Of a DNA stretch of 64,000 nt, positions 1 through 8,814 are shown one piece after another. A program made the translations under genes and the position numbers. Source of the stretch: CAZLYF01 sp964586835 (GTDB lineage Bacteria; Bacillota; Clostridia; Christensenellales; Aristaeellaceae); assembly GCA_964586835.1 (NCBI GenBank), contig CAZPIC010000005.1, positions 1 to 64,000 on the forward strand, read 5' to 3'. The notes under the pieces are model-generated. The model saw only the letters and a program-made list of their open reading frames with translations. It did not search any database and had not been told where the DNA came from. Every line of letters begins with the position of its first letter. The first letter of the stretch is position 1.

Positions 1-56
1 GTTAGTGACAGTATAGCTCAGCAATTGGCTGGCAATAGAGCTCGGCAAAGACAGTG

Positions 57-755
57 GAGTCAAAGAACAACCCTGTGGTCCGCTGCTATGGCTTTGACTA
101 CCGCTACGACACAGAGGAAGAGCGAAAGGCGCTGTCCGCGTTGTGGGAACAGGTCTGCCTGAAGAGGAATGACTGCACCGCCACGAAAAAGCCTGTTGGC
201 TGGACGAAAGATGAGGTGGGCAGACACAAGCGTGTCAATGATGCTCCGCAAACCCCTTTGGAGAGACTGTTAAACGCGGGGATACTGCCTGACTCTATAG
301 GTTCAGGAGCTGAAACAACGCACGGACGCGATCCATCCGGCGATGCTGACGCGCGAGATCGTACGTTTGCAAGACAAGCTGCCAGACCTTGCAAAGAAAC
401 AGATGGTCTGGCCATGAAGGCGAAAGAAGCGAAGGAACGTCGCTTGAAGAAGCAACAGGGAGGGGTGAGAGCGCTTGCTCTACAGAAGTCTTTACGTTCA
501 TCTTCCAACAGGCAAAAACGGGATTCCGTCTCCCTCAAAAATGTTCCACTTTCCAAGTGGACAGGGAGCTTCTGCCATCTTGCGGGGTCAGCAAAAGGAT
601 CAGCCCCGCTGGGGCTGATCTGGCCGGAAGCCTGGCATGGCGGCTTCTCCCCCTCCATCCCCGCGGATATTTTCTGCCAGGACCCGCTGATCTTCGCGCT
701 CAAAGGTTGTGAGGCATCGAAGATTTCTTTCGCGCTCAACTTGACATGAGGCACT
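57..755 (+). mobile_element. Decayed 3' fragment of an integrase-core insertion sequence (copy 1)
   Basis: This is the C-terminal part of a DDE (rve-type) transposase plus the 3' end of its element. The frame begins at the ESKNN motif that carries the catalytic Glu and continues with the RYDTEEER, GWTKDEVGR and DAPQTP blocks. The same blocks occur in the fuller copy near 50.2-51.8 kb, and nucleotide similarity between the two runs to TTGACATGAGGCACT at the 3' end. The frame is broken by about one inserted base near 293-301. The catalytic Asp half is missing because the copy is truncated at its left side, where only short matches such as GAGCTCGG remain. It is a non-functional relic. The precise IS family is uncertain; it resembles integrase-core elements common in Clostridia. 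Confidence 0.75.
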
Positions 756-1446
756 GCGCCCCCGCGAAAATTACCTCTCGTGAATGTTTCTATGCATCGG
801 ATCCTTGTCCGACTGGACTACACGGCGTTCGAATTCGTCAAATACGTTACTGTTGGACAAGCCACATCCAGTAGAGGGTCTTCAAGGCATCCATAAGGAG
901 GATGAAATAAAATCTGCAATACGAGCCTGATCCAGTTGCATTTTCAGCTTAAATATTCATGAATTCAGTGCATATCCCGTATATTTGGACGAGCCACATT
1001 GGCAGGCACTATTGATTCTCCGCTTGCCATGGCATTTTGCATCAGCAAGTATTAGTCATTCCGCGATAGCAGGCACACTTGAGAAACAGCAGTTTGTGTA
1101 ATCCCTGATGGAGAGAATCTGCCTAATTATGTGAGAGCTATGCGGGTGAGATTAAAACATCGGGAAAAGTTGCTTAAAGAGACCTGGCACGCCCGTGCTG
1201 TGTTTGGGAGCAGCGCAATAGATGTTTTAAGCGTGCGGGTATCTGTGGAAACAGTCCTGTGGTGGACTCGTAAGGCGCTGTTCTACCCAGGAGACGTCAC
1301 ACATCTGAAGGGAAGGGGAGCGATTGTTGATGGATCCTATACGCTCTTTGTCGCATGGCTTTGTATGGTCAGGCGTTGTGGATGCTGAAGTTGCATGAGG
1401 TATGGGCCGGCTTTGCGGCATTCACAAAAAAATTCTGCACAGGGTA
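756..1446. other. Intergenic region without a recognisable gene
   Basis: About 690 bases separate the IS relic from the promoter of the dehydratase operon. The open frames here are short, lack convincing ribosome binding sites and read like random translation. The frame at 1131-1388 has no recognisable motif. It may be decayed mobile DNA, given the adjacent relic, but nothing in it can be assigned. Confidence 0.5.
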
Positions 1447-1474
1447 TTGACATTGCTCTTTGGTGAGGTATACT
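1447..1474 (+). promoter_or_regulatory. Sigma-70 type promoter of the dehydratase/TRAP operon
   Basis: TTGACA at 1447-1452 is a perfect -35 box. It is followed after 16 bases by TATACT at 1469-1474, which matches the -10 consensus at five of six positions. The predicted start lies near 1481, about 80 bases before the first gene and just before the palindrome at 1485-1495. Confidence 0.75.
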
Positions 1475-1484
1475 CATTGCATTC

Positions 1485-1495
1485 TGGTAATACCA
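1485..1495 (+). promoter_or_regulatory. Putative FadR-subfamily GntR operator
   Basis: TGGTAATACCA is a perfect 11-base palindrome around a central A. It fits the TNGTNNNACNA pattern known for FadR-subfamily GntR regulators. It sits immediately after the predicted transcription start, so a bound protein would block transcription. The GntR regulator at 8005-8706, which closes this gene block, is the obvious candidate. That pairing is inference. Confidence 0.55.
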
Positions 1496-1563
1496 TCATA
1501 CCAAATGACGCCTGCCGAGTGGCAACACAGGGCGCGACTCACGATGATAGGAGGGGAGTAAAA

Positions 1564-2724
1564 ATGGAATTCTATGGATTCCCAAGACCGGACGGGCAAT
1601 ACGGAGCCCGCAACACCGTAGCCCTCATCCCGAGCACTGGGTGTGTTAATGCTGTCGTACAGCAACTGGAAAAACTCGTCCGAGGGACTAGAGCCTTCAC
1701 TCACCATCAAGGCTGTCTTCATCCTCCGCAGGATACGGAGCAAGTCACCAGAACCCTTATCAATTTAGGCAAGAATCCCAATGTAGCTGCTGCCCTTGTC
1801 GTCGGACTTGGGTGCGAAATGGTTGAGCTTGATGAGGTGGTCGAGGGCATCCGAGCCAGCGGAAAGCCGGTTGAAGTCGTTTCCGTTCACACGCTGGGAG
1901 GTATTCTTCCTACGTTGGCAAAAGGTGGACAGCTAGCGGCTGATATGGTCCTGGAAGCAAGCAAAATACGCAGAGAACGTGCTGGTCTTGACAAGCTCAT
2001 GTTTTGTACAAAATGTGGTTCGTCGGACACAACCTCAGGGCTGTCCTCCAATCTGGTGGTCGGCGAAGTCTGTCGATTGGTAACCGAGAACGGCGGGACC
2101 TTCGTGCAGGGGGAAGTCTGCGACATCATGGGCGGGGAATACGCGCTGAAAGAGCTGTGTGTTGACCCGGCAGAAGGCGATAAGATTGTAGGCTTTGTCA
2201 AAGATCTGTATGAGCGCGGCGTGGCTGTGGGAGCGGATGTCAGAGGAAGTCAAATGACAGCCGGCAATGTGGCCGGTGGTTTGACAACGCTTGTCGAAAA
2301 AGCCGTTGGAGCCAACTCCAAGGGACAGAAGGTTCCCATCCAAAGTGCACTTGTATATGGCGGAACCCCTTGCTGTCCCGGCAGGCACATCATGGCGACC
2401 CCGGGACATGGGTTTGAGAACCTCACCGGTGGCGCAGCCGCGGGATCACAGCTGATCCTGTTCACTACAGGGAGAGGGGCTCCCAATGGCCACCCCTGCA
2501 TTCCGGCTGTTAAGATCTGTGGTAACAGCAAGACCAACGTATCCATGGCTTCTCATATCGACGTTGATGTTGCGTCCGTGATCGAAGAGAAGGAGACCGT
2601 CGCCCAAGCTGGACAGAGGCTTTTTGAGTTCGCCGTGGCTGTAGCCTCCGGGACCCTGACCAAAGCGGAAATACTCAATTTTGATACTTCGATGGAAATA
2701 CTGATCAGCGGCCCTATCATGTGA
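1564..2724 (+). CDS. UxaA-family dehydratase, catalytic (C-terminal-type) subunit
   Basis: This 386-residue protein matches the C-terminal catalytic part of the altronate/galactarate dehydratase family (UxaA/GarD), cytoplasmic enzymes that remove water from sugar acids with an iron cofactor. Visible family features are the N-terminal RPDGQYGARN segment, the HHQGC motif near residue 50, FCTKCGSSD in the middle and TTGRGAPNGHPCIPAVK near residue 310. The ATG at 1564 was chosen because GATAGGAGGGG lies just before it; the frame is open further upstream, across the promoter. The SAF-type partner is the next gene, 16 bases downstream. Full-length UxaA proteins carry both parts in one chain, so this is a split enzyme with the catalytic part encoded first. 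The substrate is not evident: altronate, galactarate or a related hydroxy acid is possible. Confidence 0.85.
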   Translation: MEFYGFPRPDGQYGARNTVALIPSTGCVNAVVQQLEKLVRGTRAFTHHQGCLHPPQDTEQVTRTLINLGKNPNVAAALVVGLGCEMVELDEVVEGIRASGKPVEVVSVHTLGGILPTLAKGGQLAADMVLEASKIRRERAGLDKLMFCTKCGSSDTTSGLSSNLVVGEVCRLVTENGGTFVQGEVCDIMGGEYALKELCVDPAEGDKIVGFVKDLYERGVAVGADVRGSQMTAGNVAGGLTTLVEKAVGANSKGQKVPIQSALVYGGTPCCPGRHIMATPGHGFENLTGGAAAGSQLILFTTGRGAPNGHPCIPAVKICGNSKTNVSMASHIDVDVASVIEEKETVAQAGQRLFEFAVAVASGTLTKAEILNFDTSMEILISGPIM

Positions 2725-2740
2725 TTATGAGGTGACAGCC

Positions 2741-3022
2741 ATGAAAAAATATGCCAAGCAGATTTTCCCAGAGGATAATGTTGCTACCTGTGTTGCGGAC
2801 CTAAAAGAAGGCGATGAGGTCTGTGTGAAGGTCAATGACGAGGAGAGACAATATAAGGCCACCGCAGACATTTCGTTTGGACACAAAATTGCCACAGACA
2901 ACATCGCAAAAGGCGAGTCGGTGATGAAGTACGGTACAGAAATCGGCAAAGCAACAAAAGATATTCAGACCGGAGACTGGGTACATACCCACAATGTGAT
3001 GGATACCTATGAAGTGAAATGA
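2741..3022 (+). CDS. UxaA-family dehydratase, small SAF-domain subunit
   Basis: This 93-residue protein matches the N-terminal SAF domain of altronate dehydratases. It shows FGHKIAT, VMKYGTEIGKAT and the terminal WVHTHN motif typical of this domain. The ATG at 2741 follows GAGGTGACAGCC. An earlier in-frame start at 2732 would overlap this ribosome binding site and is less likely. It presumably pairs with the upstream catalytic subunit. It is co-transcribed, lying between the catalytic subunit and aconitase X. Confidence 0.85.
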   Translation: MKKYAKQIFPEDNVATCVADLKEGDEVCVKVNDEERQYKATADISFGHKIATDNIAKGESVMKYGTEIGKATKDIQTGDWVHTHNVMDTYEVK

Positions 3023-3058
3023 CTTTGACAAGACGGGGCCCCAAAGGAGATGTGAACG

Positions 3059-4309
3059 TTGCAGTTGACTGAATATGAACGGGATATGGCGGAAGGCAAG
3101 TACGGCTCAGGTCTGCAAAAGGCCATCAACATCCTGATACATTATGCGGAGGCAATCGGGGCTGATCGTCTGGTGGAGATCTCCAGCGCGCATGTGATGC
3201 CGAAAGAACCGCCTGAACTCCTTGAGGAGTATACACAGGGTATGGAAAGCCTTCCTGTCAAGACAACACTGCATCCGCTGATGTCTGCGTTCAGCCCAGA
3301 AAAATGGGAGAGTATGGGCATAGAAAAGGAATATGCCCTTGATGAAACAGGCGACTATGAAAAGCGAAAAACTTATCATGAACGCCTTGGATTTGAAAAA
3401 CTCTACAGCTGCCTTCCTATGACTCTGGGCAATGTACCTGCAAATGGCAGCTATAACGCGTGGATCGGTTCCTGTGCACAGATTCTTTGCAACTCAATCC
3501 TGGGTGCACGTACAAACCGTGACGGAACCATGGTAAACATGTGCGCAGCATTAACAGGGCGAACAGCTTACCATGGTCTTCTCATGGACGAGAACAGGTA
3601 TGCGCAAATCGTTGTGCGCAGAGACGCTGACGTCGTGTTGGAGACAGACGCCGATTATGGTGCTTTGGGCTACTTCGTGGGGGAGAATGTAACAAATAAA
3701 AGCGTCGTTTTTGATGATATTGATCCTAAGGTGACGTTCGATCAGCTCAAGTATCTGATCGCGCCTGCTGCTGCAAGCGGCTCCGTGTTCATCTGCCATG
3801 TAGTGGGTGTCACGCCCGAAGCCCCCACGCTGACAGCTGCCCTTGGGGGAAAACAGCCCGAGAGTATCCTTATGGTGACAAAGAAGAACATGGAGGACAC
3901 CAAGGCTAAATTCGCGTTTTCCAAAGACCAGGCGGTGGAACTGGTGGCCATAGGGTGTCCGCACGTCACAGTGGAAGAAGCTGGAGAGATTGCCGGCTAC
4001 CTTCGCGGCCGCCGGCTGAAGGAAGGCTGTCGGCTTTGGATTGCTATGGCAAACCCAGTCTACACCCTGTGCAAAGATATGAAGTATGTCGATGTTATCG
4101 AAAAGGCAGGCGGCGTTATCTCGAATGTCTGCATTGCAACGATTCCGGATTCCCCGTTGCCGCCGGGCACGGAAACAGTGCTGACCAACTCATTCAAGGC
4201 AGCGCATTACATCAAATCGCTCCAGGGAGGGAAGGTGAGGGTGATGGTCGCAAGCCTGAAGGACTGTCTGGATACCGTGACAGGATCCGTGGAGGTAAGT
4301 GATGATTAG
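3059..4309 (+). CDS. Aconitase X large (catalytic) subunit
   Basis: A 416-residue member of the AcnX (formerly DUF521) group of the aconitase superfamily. The family opens with a conserved LT..E..ML-type segment, here LTEYERDMAEGKYG. It also has the YNAWIGSCAQILCNSILGAR and TNRDG blocks, with cysteines that suit an iron-sulfur site. Known AcnX enzymes dehydrate cis-3-hydroxy-L-proline or, in archaea, mevalonate 5-phosphate. The bacterial two-gene form is usually linked to hydroxyproline catabolism. The start is TTG at 3059, supported by AAAGGAGATGTGAACG directly before it. The 3' end overlaps the small-subunit gene. The true substrate is not proven by sequence. Confidence 0.88.
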   Translation: MQLTEYERDMAEGKYGSGLQKAINILIHYAEAIGADRLVEISSAHVMPKEPPELLEEYTQGMESLPVKTTLHPLMSAFSPEKWESMGIEKEYALDETGDYEKRKTYHERLGFEKLYSCLPMTLGNVPANGSYNAWIGSCAQILCNSILGARTNRDGTMVNMCAALTGRTAYHGLLMDENRYAQIVVRRDADVVLETDADYGALGYFVGENVTNKSVVFDDIDPKVTFDQLKYLIAPAAASGSVFICHVVGVTPEAPTLTAALGGKQPESILMVTKKNMEDTKAKFAFSKDQAVELVAIGCPHVTVEEAGEIAGYLRGRRLKEGCRLWIAMANPVYTLCKDMKYVDVIEKAGGVISNVCIATIPDSPLPPGTETVLTNSFKAAHYIKSLQGGKVRVMVASLKDCLDTVTGSVEVSDD

Positions 4310-4703
4310 GGGAAGGCCTTTGTGCGCTGGAGCTGCGGAAGCGGAAACGCTGGTGTTTGACGTTCCATTTTCCTTTATAGGCGATGTGAACACAAAGGAT
4401 GGCACGATTACAATGGCGGACCATCCGTTAAAGGGTTCAAATCTGAAGGGGAAGGTGCTTGTCATGACCACGGGACACGGCGGTACCATCGCTCCTTTCA
4501 TGGCGTACGAAGCGATGAAGAACCATTGCGCTCCTGTGGCCATCCTCTGTAACCAGGCAGACAGCATTACCGTGGAATGCGGTCTTGTCATGGGCATCCC
4601 TGTCATTGACTCCTTTGGCGAGGACATCACAAGGCTGATCAGAACAGGCGAGAGGGTGACGGTCAATGGCGCTGCGGGTACCGTCGAACCTAGCGCCGGA
4701 TAA
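4302..4703 (+). CDS. Aconitase X small (swivel) subunit
   Basis: A 133-residue protein of the AcnX small-subunit family (DUF126, swivel-domain fold). It opens with the IRGRPLCAGAAEA block, followed by DVNTKDGTITMADHPLKG and the TTGHGGTIAPF phosphate-binding-like loop, all characteristic of the family. It starts inside the end of the large-subunit gene (GTGATGATTAG, ATG at 4302), so translation of the two is coupled. The two would form the active heterodimer in the cytoplasm. A GTG at 4299 is an alternative start one codon earlier. Confidence 0.87.
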   Translation: MIRGRPLCAGAAEAETLVFDVPFSFIGDVNTKDGTITMADHPLKGSNLKGKVLVMTTGHGGTIAPFMAYEAMKNHCAPVAILCNQADSITVECGLVMGIPVIDSFGEDITRLIRTGERVTVNGAAGTVEPSAG

Positions 4704-4761
4704 AGAACCGCAAGATGCCGCCCTGTATAAAAAACGAATAACGCAGAAGAGAGTGGCGCAA

Positions 4762-5304
4762 ATGGATCCAAAGAAAAGCAAATGGTCACCCATCAATAAT
4801 CTGTTTGGATGGATAGCGATTGTTGCGATAATCCTGATGGGCGTTTTGACCACCCTTGATGTGATATGGAGGTGGGTGTTCGGGGAGGCAGTCGGGCCGG
4901 TGTACTCGCTTTGCGAAACACTCATGGCTGTGATGGTGTGGGCCTCTCTCGCTCCGACTCAGGAAGCAGGAGGACATATCAATGTGACGATCTTCACCGA
5001 AAAGATGAAGGGTAAAACCAAGTATGTTTTTGAAATCATCTCCTTGCTCCTGTGTCTGTTCCTGTTTGTCATCATTTTCTGGAAAACGACTGAAGACGGA
5101 TTATGGGCCTTTGGCGTGAAATCATATCGGGCAGGTGACTTCTATCGGTTTCCGACTTGGTGGGCAAGGTTGTTTGTTCCCGTAGGAGTGCTTGCCATGA
5201 TCGGGCAACTAGTTGTTGAGATCAAAGGCAGCCTGTATCTGCTTGCCCGGGAATTCCGGGGTGCAGAGAGGGTGAAAGAGACAGACGGTCTTGAAATATC
5301 TTAA
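4762..5304 (+). CDS. TRAP transporter small permease (DctQ type)
   Basis: This 180-residue membrane protein has four predicted hydrophobic segments, beginning with LFGWIAIVAIILMGVLTTLD. It also has the VIWRWVFGE and PVYSLCETLMAVMVWASLA blocks typical of DctQ. DctQ pairs with DctM in sodium-driven, binding-protein-dependent uptake of carboxylic acids. The ATG at 4762 gives a normal DctQ N terminus. The frame is open upstream to 4666, inside the preceding gene, but those residues are not DctQ-like. It lies 58 bases after aconitase X, implying that the imported acid is a substrate of the upstream dehydratases. Confidence 0.88.
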   Translation: MDPKKSKWSPINNLFGWIAIVAIILMGVLTTLDVIWRWVFGEAVGPVYSLCETLMAVMVWASLAPTQEAGGHINVTIFTEKMKGKTKYVFEIISLLLCLFLFVIIFWKTTEDGLWAFGVKSYRAGDFYRFPTWWARLFVPVGVLAMIGQLVVEIKGSLYLLAREFRGAERVKETDGLEIS

Positions 5305-5315
5305 GGAGTGATATC

Positions 5316-6629
5316 GTGGAACCGATCACTGTAGTATTGCTTTGCTTGGGATTTCTGCTGCTGACACTGGCGATTGGTTTACCGGTTTATGCAGCACTCG
5401 GGCTCACTGGCTTTCTGGGCACAACCCTACTGGCCGGATTCGATGTGGCGGTCGCGCAGTTTAAGAATTTTCCCTATATGCGCGCAGCTGATTACATTAT
5501 GATGGTCGTCCCCATGTTTGTCTTGATGGGGTATCTTGCGTTTTCTGCGGGCTTGAGTAGAGACGCTTATTCCATCGCGGATAAATGGCTGAGCAGGATG
5601 CCTGCAGGTCTTGGGGTAACCACGATCATGGCCAGCGCGATGTTTGGCGCATGTTGCGGCTCCAGCGTAGCTTGTTCGGCAACCATGGGAAAAGTCGCGA
5701 TTCCGGAAATGGAAAAGGCGGGATACAACAGCAAAGTCGCAGCGGGAACCGTAGCAGCTGGAGGCCTGCTTGGAATCATGATCCCGCCAAGCACCATTCT
5801 CGTCTTTTATGCATGCTTGGCGGAAGTCTCCGTGGGAGATATGCTGCTGGCAGGCATCATCCCCGGTATCATCACAGCGGTGGTCTACTCTCTGGGTCTA
5901 TATGGCTGGAGTAAGTTTGACAAAACGCTCTGTCCCATGCCCCGCTCTGTCAGCCTGAAGGAAAGACTGTTGTCACTTCGGAATCTTTGGGGCGTTGTGC
6001 TGTTGTTTACGATTATCATCGGCGGCATCTATGGAGGATTGGTTACCCCTACAGAGGCTGCTGCAGTGGGCGCCTTTGCCTGCTTTGTGATGCTTCTTTT
6101 CAGAACGCCGAAAGCACAGCGAAAAAGCATCCTTCCCAACCTCAAGACCGCGCTGGTGGAGACGCTGCGGACCTGTGGCATGATTTTTATCATCCTGATC
6201 TGTGCGGCCATGTTCAGCATTTTCATGACGATGGCTCGCATCCCTTCCATGGTCAACGAGTGGGCGATCGCCCTGCCCATTTCGCCTTTGGGTCTGGTGG
6301 GCGTTTTCCTGCTGATTCTGGTCCCGATGGGAATGTTCCTGGACCCATTTTCCTGCCTTGTCATCACGGTGCCCATCACCTATCCCATCGTGGTGGGCAG
6401 CCTTGGCTTCAGCCCTGTATGGTATGGCATCCTGATGACGCTGATGATACAGATCGGACTTCTAACGCCGCCTGTTGGATTGAATGCTTACATCATGAAG
6501 GGGGCTTGTCCTAACCTGAGCCTGCAGGACATCTTCAAGGGATGCTATCCTTTTATTGGGTTTACAGCAATTGTCGTTGTGCTCATGCTGTTTGTGCCAC
6601 AATTGACAACTGTCCTGACGGGGCGGTGA
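5316..6629 (+). CDS. TRAP transporter large permease (DctM type)
   Basis: A 437-residue DctM-family permease with about 12 hydrophobic segments. It shows GACCGSSVACSATMGKVAIPEM and, near residue 153, GIMIPPST, the usual DctM signature region. A second PPVGLNAYIMKG motif lies near residue 387. It forms the main transport channel with DctQ. The GTG start at 5316 follows TAAGGAGTGATATC, with the Shine-Dalgarno overlapping the dctQ stop, so the two are probably translated together. Length is normal for the family. Confidence 0.92.
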   Translation: MEPITVVLLCLGFLLLTLAIGLPVYAALGLTGFLGTTLLAGFDVAVAQFKNFPYMRAADYIMMVVPMFVLMGYLAFSAGLSRDAYSIADKWLSRMPAGLGVTTIMASAMFGACCGSSVACSATMGKVAIPEMEKAGYNSKVAAGTVAAGGLLGIMIPPSTILVFYACLAEVSVGDMLLAGIIPGIITAVVYSLGLYGWSKFDKTLCPMPRSVSLKERLLSLRNLWGVVLLFTIIIGGIYGGLVTPTEAAAVGAFACFVMLLFRTPKAQRKSILPNLKTALVETLRTCGMIFIILICAAMFSIFMTMARIPSMVNEWAIALPISPLGLVGVFLLILVPMGMFLDPFSCLVITVPITYPIVVGSLGFSPVWYGILMTLMIQIGLLTPPVGLNAYIMKGACPNLSLQDIFKGCYPFIGFTAIVVVLMLFVPQLTTVLTGR

Positions 6630-6694
6630 TGCTCAGACGGAATGAAGACTCTGGGAAACCCTCAGTCAAGAAAGCTACAAGGAGGAAACAAGAA

Positions 6695-7819
6695 ATGAGG
6701 CAAACTGCGAAACACGGTCTCTCAAAGGCACTGGTCTGGGCCCTGATGGCCACCCTGTTTCTTTCTTTCAGCCTGACCGCGGAAGCGGAGGCGAAGAAGA
6801 CCTGGACGCTCAAGTATGACTACTACAGCATTGAGAACTCGGAGCCTTCCATCATCGATAAATGGTACTTCAACGAGGTTGCTGCGCGCAGCGATGGACA
6901 GATAAAAATCGAGTATTACTGGTCCGGAGCGCTGAGGAAAACAGGAGAGCACTACGCGGCGGTCCGCGATGGCCTGAGTGAACTCTCCTTCCTTAATTAT
7001 GGATACTATTCCGCTGAACTGCCCATCAGCCGCGGCGTGGAGTGGAAGTGGAGGCCGGGCCTTGAGAGTCCGGATGGCCTCAACAAAGCCATCAACCGAC
7101 TCTATGAGGAAACGGAAGTGTGGAAGAACGAGTACGAGGCCAACAACATCAAGGTTCTTTACATGAGCAACTGGGGCGCCGAAGCCTGTCTCTTTAAGAC
7201 GCCGGTCCTGTCAGTAGCTGATCTGAAGGGTTTGAAAGCGCGCACCTATGGCGTAGAGGGTGACGTGATGAAGATTCTTGGCGCGATCCCACTGGCGATT
7301 GCAAACAATGAAACCTTCACATCCCTCGAAACCGGTGTTATCGACTGTGTCACCAGCTTTGGCTTGAGAACGGCCGCGGGGATGCGACTTCATGAACGGG
7401 CTAAGTATATTGTGGATATCGGCGCGGGCGTCCAAGGGCCCTCTGCTGTGGTGATCAATAAAAAACTGTGGGATTCCTTCCCTCAGGAGATCAGGGATAT
7501 CTTCATGGAAGTCCGAGAAGAACTGCTTGATTACAAGTGGGCGGAAATCATGAACAATACCGTGGTAGAAGCTGTGGAGATGATGGTTGCGGATGGTTCA
7601 GAGTTCCTGGAGTGGCCAGATGAAGCCAGGAAGGAAGCGGCAGCCATCGCTGTTCCCATGCAGGAAACGAACTGGATCAGCGATATGGTAAGCATGAGAT
7701 ACATGACCGAACAGGAAGCGAAAGATTTCCTCAAGAAGCTCGATGAATACACTGCAGAATACACCGCCGATGCGCAAGTGAAGAGCTTTACCGAAGTATA
7801 TAAGGAAAACTTCGAGTAG
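6695..7819 (+). CDS. TRAP transporter solute-binding protein (DctP type)
   Basis: This 374-residue secreted binding protein captures the solute outside the membrane and delivers it to DctQM. The start at 6695 follows AAGGAGGAAACAAGAA. Residues 1-33 form a signal peptide ending at about AEAEAKK, with no lipobox. DctP features include the LFKTPVLSVADLKGLKARTYG block, where a conserved arginine binds the carboxylate of the ligand. ETGVIDCVTSFG also matches the family. It completes the TRAP system in the usual Q-M-P order. The ligand is probably a hydroxy acid or amino acid derivative that feeds the dehydratases (inference). Confidence 0.9.
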   Translation: MRQTAKHGLSKALVWALMATLFLSFSLTAEAEAKKTWTLKYDYYSIENSEPSIIDKWYFNEVAARSDGQIKIEYYWSGALRKTGEHYAAVRDGLSELSFLNYGYYSAELPISRGVEWKWRPGLESPDGLNKAINRLYEETEVWKNEYEANNIKVLYMSNWGAEACLFKTPVLSVADLKGLKARTYGVEGDVMKILGAIPLAIANNETFTSLETGVIDCVTSFGLRTAAGMRLHERAKYIVDIGAGVQGPSAVVINKKLWDSFPQEIRDIFMEVREELLDYKWAEIMNNTVVEAVEMMVADGSEFLEWPDEARKEAAAIAVPMQETNWISDMVSMRYMTEQEAKDFLKKLDEYTAEYTADAQVKSFTEVYKENFE

Positions 7820-7848
7820 CACGACACAGCAGGTAAAGGGACACATAG

Positions 7849-7882
7849 CAAATGATGTGCCGGTTGTGCGGCACATCATTTG
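7849..7882 (+). terminator. Perfect 14-bp stem-loop after the TRAP operon
   Basis: CAAATGATGTGCCG at 7849-7862 pairs perfectly with 7869-7882 around the loop GTTGTG. It lies 30 bases after dctP and before the GntR promoter. The tract after it (TCTCTGG) is not T-rich, so it may be a weak or rho-assisted terminator or an mRNA-stabilising hairpin. Confidence 0.6.
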
Positions 7883-7897
7883 TCTCTGGATAGCTCC

Positions 7898-7926
7898 TGG
7901 CAAAGCAAGGTGAGAGGAGCTATAAT
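7898..7926 (+). promoter_or_regulatory. Candidate promoter of the GntR regulator gene
   Basis: TATAAT at 7921-7926 is a perfect -10 box. A weak -35 (TGGCAA, 7898-7903) lies 17 bases upstream. This would let the regulator be made independently of the upstream operon. Confidence 0.5.
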
Positions 7927-8004
7927 GTTTTAATGTATACTGCAACAAACGCGTTTCCTCCATGGACGGGTTGTAAAACAACTCAATCGGGAAAGTGAGC
8001 CACC

Positions 8005-8706
8005 ATGCATATAGCGAACTCGCCTCAGTTGGGCGGTTTTGAAAAACTCACCCAGGAAAAGCTGTCCGATATGATTGTCCGACAAATTAAGACCATGATA
8101 GAGGACGGCACTATCAAATCCGGAGATCGGCTTCCGCCGGAAAGAGAATTGACAAAACTGCTCAATGTGAGCCGCATTCCCCTGCGGGAGGCATTGAAAT
8201 CGCTTCAACAAATCAACGTGCTTGAGGTCAGACAGAATCGCTATTATGTGCTGGGGCTTGAAAGCGCGAAGCTTGTTGACTACTTCAGTGACGCCACCAG
8301 TGACCATAGCTTGCATGAGGAAATCAAGGAGGTACGCATCGTTGTGGAAATCGCTGCGGTGGAGTTAGCCTGCAAGCATAGAACCAACGCTGATATTGAA
8401 CGTATGAAAAAGAGCCTTCAACAGATGGAGGCAATGGTCGCGGTGGCTGATTATCCCAGCATCATCAAATTCTCTATGCAGTTTCATGACGATATCATCG
8501 AGGCGTGTGGCAACAGGCTTTTTATCGCGATCATGGCCGCTATGTCTGCTGCGCTGTATGAGGGAAGGAAGAAGACGCTGGAGCATGCCGACCGGTATAT
8601 CTCTGCGGTTAAGGAACATAAAGACATTCTTGAATGCATCATCCGGAGGGATTGCAGGACAGCAAGAACGCTTATGAAAAGCCACCTGGAAACCGCATAC
8701 TACTGA
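8005..8706 (+). CDS. GntR-family transcriptional regulator, FadR/FCD subgroup
   Basis: A 233-residue DNA-binding regulator. Residues 15-80 form the winged helix-turn-helix, with SGDRLPPERELTKLLNVSR and IPLREALKSLQ typical of GntR proteins. Residues 100-230 form an FCD ligand domain, with H161, H205 and H227 placed as in metal-binding FCD proteins that sense organic acids. It lies downstream of and on the same strand as the dehydratase/TRAP operon, with its own likely promoter. The probable target is the TGGTAATACCA palindrome at 1485-1495, making it a repressor relieved by the imported acid or an intermediate (inference). The ATG at 8005 lacks a strong ribosome binding site. Confidence 0.87.
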   Translation: MHIANSPQLGGFEKLTQEKLSDMIVRQIKTMIEDGTIKSGDRLPPERELTKLLNVSRIPLREALKSLQQINVLEVRQNRYYVLGLESAKLVDYFSDATSDHSLHEEIKEVRIVVEIAAVELACKHRTNADIERMKKSLQQMEAMVAVADYPSIIKFSMQFHDDIIEACGNRLFIAIMAAMSAALYEGRKKTLEHADRYISAVKEHKDILECIIRRDCRTARTLMKSHLETAYY

Positions 8707-8814
8707 TTTTTTGGTTACATAAACACGTGGCTGCAACCCCATGATCCGGAGGAGTGATTGTGCAGCGTCTATGCTGGGATGCGAGAACGGACAGGATTTC
8801 GGTCAGTACTGATG

